A DNA stretch of 37,644 nt from DATAAZ01 sp036259875 (GCA_036259875.1 DATAAZ010000022.1:1-37644), one strand, 5' to 3'; positions 14,525 to 22,340 are shown, counted from the stretch's first letter. A program made the numbers and translations. Notes: generated by a model from the sequence alone, not told the origin.

Positions 14525-15673
14525 GTGGACCTCTACGAGTACCAGGGAAAAGAGCTCTTCGGGCGCTTCCGGATGCCCGTATCGAGCGGACGGGTCGCCG
14601 AATCGCCCGAGGAAGCCCGCGCCGCGGCGGACGAGCTCGGAGGGACCGTCGTCGTCAAGGCGCAGGTGCTCACGGGCGGGCGCGGCAAGGCGGGCGGGAT
14701 CAAGCTCGCCGACTCCGCGGACGAAGCGGAGGCGCGCGCGCGCGAGATCCTCGGGATGGACATCCGCGGCCACGTCGTCCGCAGGCTCTGGATCGAGCGC
14801 GCCTCGGAGATCGCGAAGGAGTACTACCTCTCGATCACGTTCGACCGGGGCGAGAAGAAGCCGCTCATCATGCTGACGACGCAGGGCGGCGTGGACATCG
14901 AGGAGGTTGCGGCGAAGACGCCCGAGGCGCTCGCGAAGCTCCACGTTGACCCGCTCGTCGGCTTCCAGCCCTACCAGGCGCGCTGGCTCTGCTTCACGGC
15001 CGGCGTCACCGATCCCGGGGAGCAGAACCAGGTCGTCGCGCTCGTCGAGAAGCTCTACCGCGCGTTCGTCGAGTGCGACGCGATGCTCTGCGAGGTGAAC
15101 CCGCTGATCGTCACGCCCGAAGGCGAGGTCCGCGCGCTCGACTCGAAGTTCACGATCGACGACAACGCGCTCTACCGCCACCCCGACATCGCCGAGATGC
15201 GCGACCTCGACGCGTACCCGCGCGAAGAGCGCGCGGCGCGCGACAAGGGCGTCACGTACGTGAAGCTCGACGGCCAGGTCGGGATTCTCGGGAACGGAGC
15301 GGGGCTCGTCATGTCGACGCTCGACGTCATCGCGCAGGCGGGAGGGCGCCCCGCGAACTTCTGCGACCTCGGCGGCGGAGGCGGCGCGCAGGGCGTCGTG
15401 GACGCGCTCGACGTCATCACCGCCGACGAGCAGGTTCGCTCGATCCTCTTCAACATCTTCGGCGGGATCACGCGCTGCGACGAGGTCGCGCGAGGCATCC
15501 TCGAGGCGCTCGGGCGGATGCGGATCGACGATCCCATCGTCGTTCGGCTCGACGGGACAAACGCCGAGGAGGGGCGGCGCCTGCTCGCGGAGGCGGCTCC
15601 GCCGAACCTCGAGGTCGAGGAGACGATGCTCTCGGCGGCCGAGCGCGCGGTCGAGCTCGCGAACGTCTCCTGA
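14525..15673 (+). CDS. sucC: Succinyl-CoA synthetase beta subunit
   Basis: Interconverts succinyl-CoA and succinate with synthesis of ATP or GTP, as a complex with SucD. The 382 residues comprise the ATP-grasp domain (MDLYEYQGKELFGRFRMPV; VVKAQVLTGGRGKAGGIK; LCEVNPLIVTPEGEV; ALDSKFTIDDNALYRHPDI) and the C-terminal CoA-ligase domain (GLVMSTLDVIAQAGG; FNIFGGITRCDEVARG). The size is standard. The GTG start agrees with a TAGACT hexamer just upstream. The stop TGA overlaps the sucD ATG (TGATG), so the two are translationally coupled. Together with the methylmalonyl-CoA mutase this gives an exit of propionate carbon into the TCA cycle. Confidence 0.95.
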   Translation: MDLYEYQGKELFGRFRMPVSSGRVAESPEEARAAADELGGTVVVKAQVLTGGRGKAGGIKLADSADEAEARAREILGMDIRGHVVRRLWIERASEIAKEYYLSITFDRGEKKPLIMLTTQGGVDIEEVAAKTPEALAKLHVDPLVGFQPYQARWLCFTAGVTDPGEQNQVVALVEKLYRAFVECDAMLCEVNPLIVTPEGEVRALDSKFTIDDNALYRHPDIAEMRDLDAYPREERAARDKGVTYVKLDGQVGILGNGAGLVMSTLDVIAQAGGRPANFCDLGGGGGAQGVVDALDVITADEQVRSILFNIFGGITRCDEVARGILEALGRMRIDDPIVVRLDGTNAEEGRRLLAEAAPPNLEVEETMLSAAERAVELANVS

Positions 15674-16551
15674 TGGCCATTCTCGTCGACAGCGAGACAC
15701 GCCTCGTCGTCCAGGGAATCACGGGCCGCGAGGGCTCTTTCCACGCGACGCGGAACAAGGATTACGGGACGCACGTCGTCGCGGGTGTCACGCCCGGGAA
15801 GGGCGGCGAAGAGATCTCCGGCATCCCGGTCTTCGACTCCGTGCGCGAGGCGGTGGCCGAGACCGACGCGAACACGGCGATGGTCTTCGTGCCCGCTCGC
15901 TTCGCCGCCGACGCGATCTACGAGGCCGTCGACGCGGGAATCGGAACGGTCGTCTGCATCACCGAGGGCATCCCTGCGCACGACATGCTGCGCGTCTACA
16001 ACTGGATCCGCCCGCGCGGAGTCACGATGATCGGGCCGAACTGCCCGGGCGTGCTATCGCCGGGGACGGCGAACGTCGGGATCATCCCGGCCGAGATCTT
16101 CCGCGAGGGCGTCGTGGGGCTCGTCAGTCGCTCCGGCACGCTCACGTACCAGATCGGGCACGAGCTCACTCAGCTCGGTGTCGGCCAGTCGACGATCGTC
16201 GGAATCGGCGGCGACCCGGTCGTGGGCTCGTCGTTCGTCGACGTCCTCGCGCGCTTCGATGCCGACCCGGAGACGGAGCTCGCGGTGATGGTCGGCGAGA
16301 TCGGCGGCGACGAGGAGGAGAAGGCGGCTGCCTTCATCGAGGCCGAGATGACGAAGCCCGTCGTCGCCTACATCGCGGGCTTCACGGCACCACCCGGGAA
16401 GACGATGGGCCACGCGGGCGCGATCATCTCCGGCACGTCGGGGACGGCCCAGGCGAAGAAGGAAGCGCTCGAGGCGCACGGGGTCCGGGTCGGCACGAAC
16501 CCGACCGAGGTCGCGCAGCTCGTCGCCGAGACGGTCGGCGCGCGGGCGTAG
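15673..16551 (+). CDS. sucD: Succinyl-CoA synthetase alpha subunit
   Basis: The CoA-binding and phospho-histidine subunit of succinyl-CoA synthetase, 292 residues. VVQGITGREGSFHATRNKDYG is the nucleotide-fold CoA site, GPNCPGVLSPGTANVGIIP and VSRSGTLTYQIGHELT are the ligase signatures, and GHAGAIISG carries the phosphorylated His247. ATG 15673 overlaps the sucC stop in TGATG. The gene ends 57 bases before the next start with no strong hairpin between, but the next gene has its own TAGACT hexamer. Confidence 0.95.
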   Translation: MAILVDSETRLVVQGITGREGSFHATRNKDYGTHVVAGVTPGKGGEEISGIPVFDSVREAVAETDANTAMVFVPARFAADAIYEAVDAGIGTVVCITEGIPAHDMLRVYNWIRPRGVTMIGPNCPGVLSPGTANVGIIPAEIFREGVVGLVSRSGTLTYQIGHELTQLGVGQSTIVGIGGDPVVGSSFVDVLARFDADPETELAVMVGEIGGDEEEKAAAFIEAEMTKPVVAYIAGFTAPPGKTMGHAGAIISGTSGTAQAKKEALEAHGVRVGTNPTEVAQLVAETVGARA

Positions 16552-16593
16552 CCGTCCCCAACGCCGCGCCGCCGGTCTGACTACCCGGCCGAT

Positions 16594-16599
16594 TAGACT
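16594..16599 (+). promoter_or_regulatory. -10 hexamer of the aminotransferase gene
   Basis: TAGACT lies 8 bases before ATG 16608, giving a leader of about 2 bases. Confidence 0.5.
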
Positions 16600-16607
16600 C
16601 GCCGCAG

Positions 16608-17699
16608 ATGGCGGTGATCTCCTTCGCGCGCGGGTTCCCGGGGCCCGACCTCCTGCCGGTCGGCGAGTTCGGCGAGTGCGCGCGCCGCGCGCTCGAGCGG
16701 GACGGGGCGCGCGCGCTCAACTACGGGCCGCCGGGCGGCTACCCGCCGCTTCGCGAGTGGATCGCCGAGCGCCACGACGTCGATCCGGCCCGTGTCTTCG
16801 TCACCAACGGCTCGCTGCAGGGCTTCCACTTCGTGGCCCGCCACTTCACCGAGCAGGAGATGCGGTTCTTTGTCGAGGCGCCTTGCTACGACCGCTCGCT
16901 CGCAATCCTGCGCCGCCTCGGTGCGGACGCACGCCAGCTCGAGCTCGCGGACGACGGCCTCGACGTCGAGGCGCTGGCGGGCGAACTTCGGGAGGGCGAC
17001 GTCGTCTACACGATCCCGACGTTCCAGAACCCGAGCGGGCGAACGCTCTCGCGCGAGAATCGCCTCAGGTTGCTTGCGCTCGCGCGCGAGCGCCGAGCGC
17101 TCGTCTTCGAGGACGACCCGTACGGCGACCTTCGCTTCGAAGGAGAAGCCGTGCCGCGCCTCTTCGAGCTCGCGGGCGGCGAGGGCATCGTCTTCCTCTC
17201 GTCCTTCTCGAAGATCGTCGCGCCCGGGATCCGGACGGGCTACCTGATCCTTCCCGAGGAGCTCGTTCCGCCTGTCGAGGCGCAGATTCTGACCACGTAC
17301 GTCTCGCCCGCGATCTTCGTCGAGGCGGCGCTCTACGAGTTCCTGACGGGCGGTGCGTTCGAGCCGAACCTCGACCGCGTTCGGCGCGGCCTGCGTGAGC
17401 GGCGCGACGCGATGCTCGCCGCGCTCGGGCGCGAGCTCCCGGAAGGCGCCGCGTGGAACCGTCCCCAGGGCGGCTACTTCCTCTGGCTCGACCTTCCGGC
17501 GGGCGTCGACGCCGTGTCTCTCCAAGCGCGCGCCGCAGAAGCGGGCGTCCAGGTCATCAAGGGATCAGACTTCTACCTCGCCTCGGGCGGCGCGGAGGCG
17601 GCTCGCCTGGCGTTCAGCTTCGCGTCGCCGGCGGAGATCGACGAGGGGATTGCGCGGCTCGGCCGGCTCGTCCACGAGGCGAGCCCGGTGCCCGTCTGA
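16608..17699 (+). CDS. PLP-dependent aminotransferase (fold type I, LysN/Aro8-like)
   Basis: Moves an amino group between an amino acid and a 2-oxo acid using pyridoxal phosphate. The 363 residues show NYGPPGGYPPLREWIAER (substrate loop), VTNGSLQGFHFVARHF, PTFQNPSGRTLS (Asn141), FEDDPYGDLRFEG (Asp170) and SSFSKIVAPGIRTGY with the Schiff-base Lys202 and Arg209. This arrangement matches class I/II enzymes related to 2-aminoadipate and aromatic aminotransferases and to MocR C-termini, without a DNA-binding domain. The true substrate cannot be told from sequence. The ATG is 8 bases after TAGACT. It is not obviously part of a pathway operon; the convergent cupin gene follows 10 bases after its stop. 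Confidence 0.85.
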   Translation: MAVISFARGFPGPDLLPVGEFGECARRALERDGARALNYGPPGGYPPLREWIAERHDVDPARVFVTNGSLQGFHFVARHFTEQEMRFFVEAPCYDRSLAILRRLGADARQLELADDGLDVEALAGELREGDVVYTIPTFQNPSGRTLSRENRLRLLALARERRALVFEDDPYGDLRFEGEAVPRLFELAGGEGIVFLSSFSKIVAPGIRTGYLILPEELVPPVEAQILTTYVSPAIFVEAALYEFLTGGAFEPNLDRVRRGLRERRDAMLAALGRELPEGAAWNRPQGGYFLWLDLPAGVDAVSLQARAAEAGVQVIKGSDFYLASGGAEAARLAFSFASPAEIDEGIARLGRLVHEASPVPV

Positions 17700-17709
17700 C
17701 GGCTTCGGA

Positions 17710-18183
17710 TTACGCGGCCGCGTTCTCGTCGACCGTCGGCAGCGCGCCGGGAGGACCGAGGATCGCGATCCTGTTCGGGGCAGCGATCGCGGCGAGCGTC
17801 GCACGGTCCTCGGGAGTCGCCCACCCGGCGACCGGTGAGGCGACCGCTCGCGCAAAGTCCTCGTAGCGCGCCGCCGAGCGGACGAAGCTCAGCGTCAGGT
17901 AGCTCGCCCGCTCGGAGTCGGCGCGGTGCGTGTGAGCGGTCCCGGCCCGGATGACGTACGTCTCGCCCGCCTCGAGCGGCACGACGTCGGCGCCGGCGTA
18001 GATAGTCAGCCGGCCGTCGAGCACGCGAACCGCCTCGTCTTCGTCGTGCGCGTGGAGCGGCGCCATTTCGCGGGCGCGGATGGTCGTCTCGGCGAGCGCG
18101 ACCCGGCCCGACCCGCCGTTTGGCGCGCGCGCGGCCGCCTCGAGGAGATGAAACAGCGTGTCAGGTGTCGCGGTCGCCGTCAC
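17710..18183 (-). CDS. Cupin-domain protein
   Basis: A 157-residue protein with one conserved-barrel (RmlC-like) cupin. Motif 1 is MAPLHAHDEDEAVRVLDGRL, with HxH and Glu as likely metal ligands. Motif 2 is YVIRAGTAHTHRADSERASY, with the second His. The first 25 residues (DTLFHLLEAAARAP) form a helix, and the C-terminal 50 residues after SFVRSAARYEDF are less conserved. Such stand-alone cupins can be dioxygenases, isomerases or sensor domains, so no reaction is assigned. The GTG start lacks a clear -10 or ribosome site at normal distance. It lies downstream of marR on the same strand, separated by a strong hairpin at 18251-18268. Confidence 0.75.
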   Translation of the reverse strand: MTATATPDTLFHLLEAAARAPNGGSGRVALAETTIRAREMAPLHAHDEDEAVRVLDGRLTIYAGADVVPLEAGETYVIRAGTAHTHRADSERASYLTLSFVRSAARYEDFARAVASPVAGWATPEDRATLAAIAAPNRIAILGPPGALPTVDENAAA

Positions 18184-18250
18184 GTCGAGTCCCCAGTCTG
18201 CTGGTCTGCGGAGAGTCTCGCGCGCGGTCGGCTGGTGTGGAATGGGGCCA

Positions 18251-18268
18251 CCCGGCGTCGTCGCCGGG
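18251..18268. terminator. Hairpin after marR
   Basis: CCCGGCG (18251-18257) and CGCCGGG (18262-18268) form a perfect 7-bp stem with a TCGT tetraloop between marR and the cupin gene. The following minus-strand sequence is not T-rich, so termination strength is uncertain. Confidence 0.45.
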
Positions 18269-18290
18269 CGGTTACCCGCACCCCGTCACG

Positions 18291-18785
18291 TCACTCGACG
18301 GTGCAGTTCTCGTCGCCCTCGGCGACGCCGGGGAGCCGGCCGAGCAGGTCGGCGAGCTCGTCGAGCTGCCCGGGCGAAAGGTGCTCCTCGAAGAGGGCGC
18401 GCACAGATCCTACGTGCGCGCACGACGCGGCTGCGGCGCGCTCGCGCCCCTCGGCCGTCAGCTGCGCATACGCGATGCGCAGGTCGGTCGGGCAGGTCAC
18501 GCGCTCGACGAGCCCGGCGCGCTCGAGACCTTCGAGGAGGCGCGTGACCCCCGAGGGCGTCAGCAAAAGGCTTCGTGCGAGCTCGACGCGCTTCATCCGG
18601 CCGCCCTCGGCGCGGGAGAGCCGGAGGAGCGCCTCGTAGTCGTTGATCGTCAAGCCGTGCTCGGCGTGCAGTTCGGCGCTCAGCCGGCGCGTCGTGACGG
18701 CGTAGGCGCGCAGGAGTCGTGTCCAGGCGGCCACCGCAACGGCTCGGTCTTCTGCAACTCGTTGCTCGGACAATACTTGCGCCAT
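18291..18785 (-). CDS. MarR-family transcriptional regulator
   Basis: A 164-residue winged-helix repressor-type regulator. The core is LSAELHAEHGLTINDYEALLR (first helices), MKRVELARSLLLTPSGVTRLL (helix-turn-helix) and LERAGLVERVTCPTDLRIAYA with the wing, followed by LTAEGRERAAAASCAHVGSV and a dimerisation helix. The ATG at 18785 has GAGG 8 bases upstream on the minus strand; a TTG directly before it is less likely. The gene is divergent from yceI, with only 64 bases between the two starts, and the gap holds inverted repeats of MarR-operator size. It therefore probably represses itself and yceI. The inducer is unknown. Confidence 0.88.
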   Translation of the reverse strand: MAQVLSEQRVAEDRAVAVAAWTRLLRAYAVTTRRLSAELHAEHGLTINDYEALLRLSRAEGGRMKRVELARSLLLTPSGVTRLLEGLERAGLVERVTCPTDLRIAYAQLTAEGRERAAAASCAHVGSVRALFEEHLSPGQLDELADLLGRLPGVAEGDENCTVE

Positions 18786-18834
18786 CAACTTAACCTCGCT
18801 AAAGTAGTTGCGTAATCAATAGTACACCACGCAA
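18786..18834. promoter_or_regulatory. marR-yceI divergent promoter/operator region
   Basis: TTGCGT (18808-18813) and ACGCAA (18829-18834) form a 6-bp inverted repeat with a 15-base spacer. The right half abuts the yceI ribosome site, AGGAGG at 18836-18841. CAACT (18786-18790) and AGTTG (18806-18810) form a second inverted repeat at the marR side. TACTTT on the minus strand (18806-18801) is a candidate marR -10. Binding of MarR here is inferred from position, not shown. Confidence 0.5.
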
Positions 18835-18849
18835 GAGGAGGACCACCCA

Positions 18850-19395
18850 ATGACGGCAACCGAGACTACCGTCCAGGCGCCGGCCGGCATGTGGCGGCTC
18901 GACCCGGTCCACTCGACGGTCGGCTTCGAGATCCAATATCTCGCCGGCGCCTTTCGCGGCCAGTTCCGCGACGTCCAAGCGCAGCTGGCGATCGCCGACG
19001 GCCGAGCGGCGCTCGAGGGCGCCGCGAAGGTCGCGAGCGTCGACGTCAAGGACGAGAACCTCGCCGCGCATCTCCAGTCGCCCGACTTCTTCGACGCCGA
19101 GCGGCATCCCGAGCTTCGCTTCGCCGCCGACGACGTTCGCATCGATGGCGACGCGGTATTCGTGAATGGCGAGATCACGATCAAGGATGTCACGAAGCCC
19201 GTCGCACTCGCCGGGAGCTTCGCTCCGGCGATCACGGACGCGTACGGGAACGAGCGCATCGGTCTCAAGGTCACGACGTCGATCGACCGGACCGACTTCG
19301 GCGTCGACTGGAACATGCCACTTCCGACCGGCCAGCCGGCCCTCTCGAACGAGGTGACGATCACGGGCGACCTGTTCTTCGTCGAGGAGGCGTAG
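18850..19395 (+). CDS. yceI: YceI-family lipid-binding protein
   Basis: A 181-residue YceI/lipocalin-like beta-barrel protein, a family that binds isoprenoid-type lipids in its cavity and is often induced by stress. Family signatures are MWRLDPVHSTVGFEIQYLAG, ASVDVKDENLAAHLQSPDFF, RHPELRFAADDV and NGEITIKDVTKPVALAGSF. No signal peptide is visible, so it appears cytoplasmic as in many actinobacteria. AGGAGG (18836-18841) sits 8 bases before the ATG, an unusually good ribosome site for this window. It is divergent from marR and followed 78 bases later by an FMN reductase gene, so it is probably part of a MarR-controlled redox or stress unit. Confidence 0.92.
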   Translation: MTATETTVQAPAGMWRLDPVHSTVGFEIQYLAGAFRGQFRDVQAQLAIADGRAALEGAAKVASVDVKDENLAAHLQSPDFFDAERHPELRFAADDVRIDGDAVFVNGEITIKDVTKPVALAGSFAPAITDAYGNERIGLKVTTSIDRTDFGVDWNMPLPTGQPALSNEVTITGDLFFVEEA

Positions 19396-19399
19396 GTGA

Positions 19400-19465
19400 G
19401 GCGCCGCTTGCGGCGCCAACGTTCAGGACGGGCGAGCTTTGCTCGTCGGTCCTCTGAAAGGACCG
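19400..19465 (+). promoter_or_regulatory. Three hairpins, two mutually exclusive, before the FMN reductase gene
   Basis: Hairpin A: GGCGCCGC (19400-19407) with GCGGCGCC (19410-19417). Hairpin B: 19425-19437 with 19441-19453, 13 positions with one mismatch and one G-T pair, loop TTT. Hairpin C: CGGTCCT (19447-19453) with AGGACCG (19459-19465), loop CTGAA. B and C share 19447-19453, so only one can form at a time. C covers AAGGA (19458-19462), the only ribosome-site-like sequence before ATG 19474. Confidence 0.5.
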
Positions 19466-19473
19466 CTCGACAG

Positions 19474-20073
19474 ATGGGAAGCGATTTCCGACCACGAAGC
19501 GAGGTGAATGTCCTCGGCGTCTCGGGCAGCCTCCGCCGTGACTCGTACAACACGAGGCTTCTTCGCGCGGCTTCCGAGCTCCTCCCCGAGGGGGTGGAGC
19601 TCGAGCTCTGGGACGGTCTGAAAGCGGTGCCGCCGTACGACGAGGACGATGACGGCGAGCCGGCGCCCGGCCCGGTGACTCGCCTTCGCGCCGCGATCGC
19701 CGACGCCGACGCCGTCCTCATCGCGACGCCCGAGTACAACGCTTCCGTGCCCGGCCAGCTGAAAAACGCGCTCGACTGGGCCTCGCGGCCGCTCGCGACG
19801 AACGTCCTCCGGAACAAGCCCGTCGCCGTCGTCAGCGCGAGCACCGGCGCGTTCGGCGCCGTCTGGTCGCAGGCCGAGCTCCGTAAGGTGCTCGCGAGAA
19901 TCGGCGCTCGCGTCCTCGAGCGCGACGTCGCGGTCGGGCACGCGCCCACGCGGTTCGACGACGCTGGGCGGCTCGTCGACGACCAGCTTCGCGGAGAGCT
20001 GGCGGAGGTCCTGCTCGCGCTCGCCCTGGCGGCCGCGACGCGCCCGGACGTCGAGCCCGCCGTCGCTGCGTAA
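19474..20073 (+). CDS. NADPH-dependent FMN reductase
   Basis: A 199-residue flavodoxin-fold oxidoreductase that uses NAD(P)H and bound FMN to reduce quinones, azo dyes or similar acceptors. LGVSGSLRRDSYNTRLLRAA is the FMN-phosphate loop, IATPEYNASVPGQLKNALDWAS is the family signature and VVSASTGAFGAVWSQAELRK the second flavin loop. ATG 19474 is used because AAGGA lies 11 bases upstream and the protein N-terminus is then of normal length; GTG 19504 (VNVLGVSGS) is possible. It lies after yceI in the same direction and probably belongs to the MarR-controlled unit, with the hairpins between the two genes as a possible control point. Confidence 0.88.
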   Translation: MGSDFRPRSEVNVLGVSGSLRRDSYNTRLLRAASELLPEGVELELWDGLKAVPPYDEDDDGEPAPGPVTRLRAAIADADAVLIATPEYNASVPGQLKNALDWASRPLATNVLRNKPVAVVSASTGAFGAVWSQAELRKVLARIGARVLERDVAVGHAPTRFDDAGRLVDDQLRGELAEVLLALALAAATRPDVEPAVAA

Positions 20074-20088
20074 CGGCGCGATCGAACC

Positions 20089-20247
20089 CTACGCAGCTGC
20101 GGGGACGTGCGCCTTCGCGACTGGCCTCGGTCGCTGCCTCGGGGTCTGAACGCTCTCCGCTGGCCGGAACGTCGGGCAGGGAGTGTCCCCGGGGATCGCG
20201 CAGAGCTCAGCGCGGCGGAAGAAGCAGTCGTCGCAGGTCACGTTCAT
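20089..20247 (-). CDS. Cys-rich mini-protein (possible zinc ribbon)
   Basis: From ATG 20247 the frame reads MNVTCDDCFFRRAELCAIPG, then DTPCPTFRPAESV and a basic Pro-rich tail, 52 residues in all. C-x2-C-x7-C-x7-C-P is a plausible zinc or iron-sulfur binding knuckle, and the T-C-x2-C-F-F-R-R start looks like a conserved short actinobacterial protein. An in-frame ATG at 20280 (MRPTGETSGKR) has GGAGG directly against it, too close for normal use; TAAGAT at 20304-20299 on the minus strand could be its -10. It is convergent with the FMN reductase gene. The function is unknown. Confidence 0.5.
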   Translation of the reverse strand: MNVTCDDCFFRRAELCAIPGDTPCPTFRPAESVQTPRQRPRPVAKAHVPAAA

Positions 20248-20289
20248 CCGCTTACCGCTTGTCTCGCCGGTCGGCCGCATCCTCCAGAC

Positions 20290-20315
20290 AAGACGCGGAT
20301 CTTAGGACCCGTCTT
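20290..20315. promoter_or_regulatory. Inverted repeat upstream of the Cys-rich mini-protein
   Basis: AAGACG (20290-20295) and CGTCTT (20310-20315) flank a 14-base centre that contains GG/CC pairs and, on the minus strand, TAAGAT. The position just upstream of the gene start suggests an operator or 5' hairpin. Nothing else is recognised in 20316-20399 apart from a short repeat of GCAAAC. Confidence 0.35.
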
Positions 20316-20399
20316 ACGCTACGGCCAGCGCGCCGCGCACGAGAAACGTGCATTTTGCGCGAAGTGTCAGCGGGGCAAACGGCGTCCGTTGTCGGATTC

Positions 20400-20417
20400 G
20401 CAAACTAGCTCGTTTGC
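20400..20417. terminator. Hairpin at the Lon-type protease stop
   Basis: GCAAAC (20400-20405) and GTTTGC (20412-20417) form a perfect stem around the TAG stop of the minus-strand gene. No T-tract follows. Confidence 0.35.
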
Positions 20418-21385
20418 AGGGCTGTCAACGCCTCGTGGAAGCTCGAGACGGGGACGATCTCGAGCCCTTCCGCATGGCGCCTCGCCTCGGGCGCGTTCTC
20501 GTCGGGGACCACGAAGACGTCGGCGCCGGCCGCGCGGGCGCCGGCCGTCTTCTGCCTGACCCCCCCGATCGCGAGGACCTTCCCGTCGAGTCGGAGCGCG
20601 CCGGTGACGGCGATCCTGCGGCCATCGTCGACGTCGCGTCCGAGCTCGTCGACGATGTCGAGCGCGAACGCGAGCCCGGCCGAAGGCCCGCCGATGTCGC
20701 GCGCGTCGATCTCGATGTCGATCGGGAACCGAAACTCGGCCGCCTGCTCCACCTGGATACCGACGACCGCACGACCCGCCTCGTCGTCCGCCGCGGTCGT
20801 TCGCAGGCGGACTGTGCGCCGCTTGCCGTCGCGCTGGACGACCAGCGCGACGGTGTCGCCCGGCCGTAGCGGCTCCATCGCGTCGAGGACGTCCTCCGGG
20901 CCGTCGACCGGGCGCCCACGGGCTTCGACGACCACGTCACCGATCGCAAGCTCGCCGTCGGCCGGCTTGTCGGGGAGCACGAGCGCAACCTCGGCGCCCG
21001 TTCGCTCGACGTGCACGCGTCGCCCGAGGCTCCGGAGCGCGACCGTGACCGCGACCTTCTGCGACCGCGACATCTCGTTGAGGCTCTCCTGGCGGCGCTG
21101 GCGCTCGTCGACGCCTGTCGGGTTGACCGCGTCCTCCGGATGGAGCGTCGCGCCGCCCTGCACGCCGGGGAAGAGGCGCTCGAAGAGGCTTGCCCGCCGG
21201 ATGAAGATGTCGACCATGTAGATGCCGCCTCTTCCGTCGTCGCCTTCGTCCTCGCCCGGGACCCGAACGAGCGGATCGACGGGGCGCGCCGGATCGGGGA
21301 GAAAAAGGTAGTGATCGGAGGGGACGAGGAAGAGGACGCCCGCGACGACTGCGAGCAGGACGCCGAGCGCGAGGAGGCGCTTCAC
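20405..21385 (-). CDS. Membrane-anchored PDZ-Lon (S16) protease
   Basis: A 326-residue protease of the YlbL type: an N-terminal signal anchor (MKRLLALGVLLAVVAGVLFL), a central PDZ domain (about 125-195; DGELAIGDVVVEARGRPVDG) and a C-terminal Lon-type protease domain. The Ser-Lys dyad is intact, with Ser235 in GGPSAGLAFAL and Lys279 in GGVRQKTAGA. The active domain would face outside the membrane. Bacillus relatives act in protein quality control at the membrane and in cell-division control. The GTG start is set by a CACAAT hexamer exactly 6 bases upstream. The upstream gene mdh ends 23 bases before it but this gene has its own -10. Confidence 0.9.
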   Translation of the reverse strand: MKRLLALGVLLAVVAGVLFLVPSDHYLFLPDPARPVDPLVRVPGEDEGDDGRGGIYMVDIFIRRASLFERLFPGVQGGATLHPEDAVNPTGVDERQRRQESLNEMSRSQKVAVTVALRSLGRRVHVERTGAEVALVLPDKPADGELAIGDVVVEARGRPVDGPEDVLDAMEPLRPGDTVALVVQRDGKRRTVRLRTTAADDEAGRAVVGIQVEQAAEFRFPIDIEIDARDIGGPSAGLAFALDIVDELGRDVDDGRRIAVTGALRLDGKVLAIGGVRQKTAGARAAGADVFVVPDENAPEARRHAEGLEIVPVSSFHEALTALQTS

Positions 21386-21391
21386 GACGTC

Positions 21392-21397
21392 ATTGTG
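21392..21397 (-). promoter_or_regulatory. Leaderless -10 hexamer of the PDZ-Lon gene
   Basis: CACAAT on the minus strand, exactly 6 bases before GTG 21385. Confidence 0.5.
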
Positions 21398-21407
21398 CGC
21401 GCGGGCG

Positions 21408-22340
21408 TCAGGCGCGAGCGCGCTTCAAGACGCCGACCACGTCGCGAACGGCGGCGGCCGAGCGCTCGAGCTCAGCGTGCTCGTCGTCGGCGAGCTCGAG
21501 CTCGACGATCTCCTCGACGCCACGGGCCCCGAGCTTCACCGGTACGCCCATGTAGAGCCCGTCGATCCCGTATTCGCCCTCGAGGTACGCCGTGCACGGC
21601 AGGACTCGCTTCTGATTGAGCATGATCGCGTCCACCATCTGAGCGACCGCCGCGCCCGGCGCGTACCACGCCGACGTGCCGAGGAGGTCGACGACCTCGC
21701 CGCCACCTTTCCGGGTGCGCTCGACGAGCGCCTCGATCCGCTCGTCCGAGACGAGTCGGCGGAGCGGTATGCCGCCCACGTTCGTCGCCGAGACGAGCGG
21801 CACCATCTGGTCGCCGTGCCCGCCCAGGACCATGGCGGTCACGTCCTTTGCGGAGGAACGAGTCTCCCAGGCGATGAACGTCCTGAAGCGCGCCGTGTCG
21901 AGGATCCCGGCCATCCCGACGACGCGCTCACGGGGGAATCCGGAGATGTCGAGCGTCACGTGGCACATCGCGTCGAGCGGGTTCGAGACAACGAGGAGGA
22001 TCGCTTCCGGCGAGCGCTCCGCCGCCTCTGTGGTGACCCCGCCCACGATCTCCTCGTTCGTCGCCACGAGGTCGTCGCGGCTCATGCCGGGCTTCCGCGG
22101 GACGCCGGCGGTGATGACGACGATCTCGGAGCCGGCCGTCTCGTCGTAGCCGTTCGAGCCGACGAGGTTCGGCTCGTAGCCGAGCACGGGGCCGGACTCG
22201 TTCAGGTCGAGCGCCTTCCCCTGCGGGAGTCCTTCCTTGATGTCCACGAGGACGACGTCCGCGTAGTCGCGCCGCGCGATCTCCTGCGCCGCCGTCGCGC
22301 CGACATTCCCGGCGCCGACGACGGTGACCTTGCGCCTCAA
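21408..22340 (-). CDS. mdh: Malate dehydrogenase (LDH-like type)
   Basis: Oxidises malate to oxaloacetate with NAD. The 310 residues have the Rossmann motif VTVVGAGNVGATAAQEIARR, Asp33 at the end of beta-2 (NAD rather than NADP), ITAGVPRKPGMSRDDL with Arg82 and Arg88 that bind dicarboxylate (lactate dehydrogenases have Gln at the first), VVSNPLDAMCHV, Arg151 in LDTARFRTF and the catalytic His175 in GGHGDQMVP. The start is a TTG at 22340 whose bases overlap the icd stop (TTGA), so translation should be coupled to icd. It is the second gene of an icd-mdh operon. Confidence 0.93.
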   Translation of the reverse strand: MRRKVTVVGAGNVGATAAQEIARRDYADVVLVDIKEGLPQGKALDLNESGPVLGYEPNLVGSNGYDETAGSEIVVITAGVPRKPGMSRDDLVATNEEIVGGVTTEAAERSPEAILLVVSNPLDAMCHVTLDISGFPRERVVGMAGILDTARFRTFIAWETRSSAKDVTAMVLGGHGDQMVPLVSATNVGGIPLRRLVSDERIEALVERTRKGGGEVVDLLGTSAWYAPGAAVAQMVDAIMLNQKRVLPCTAYLEGEYGIDGLYMGVPVKLGARGVEEIVELELADDEHAELERSAAAVRDVVGVLKRARA

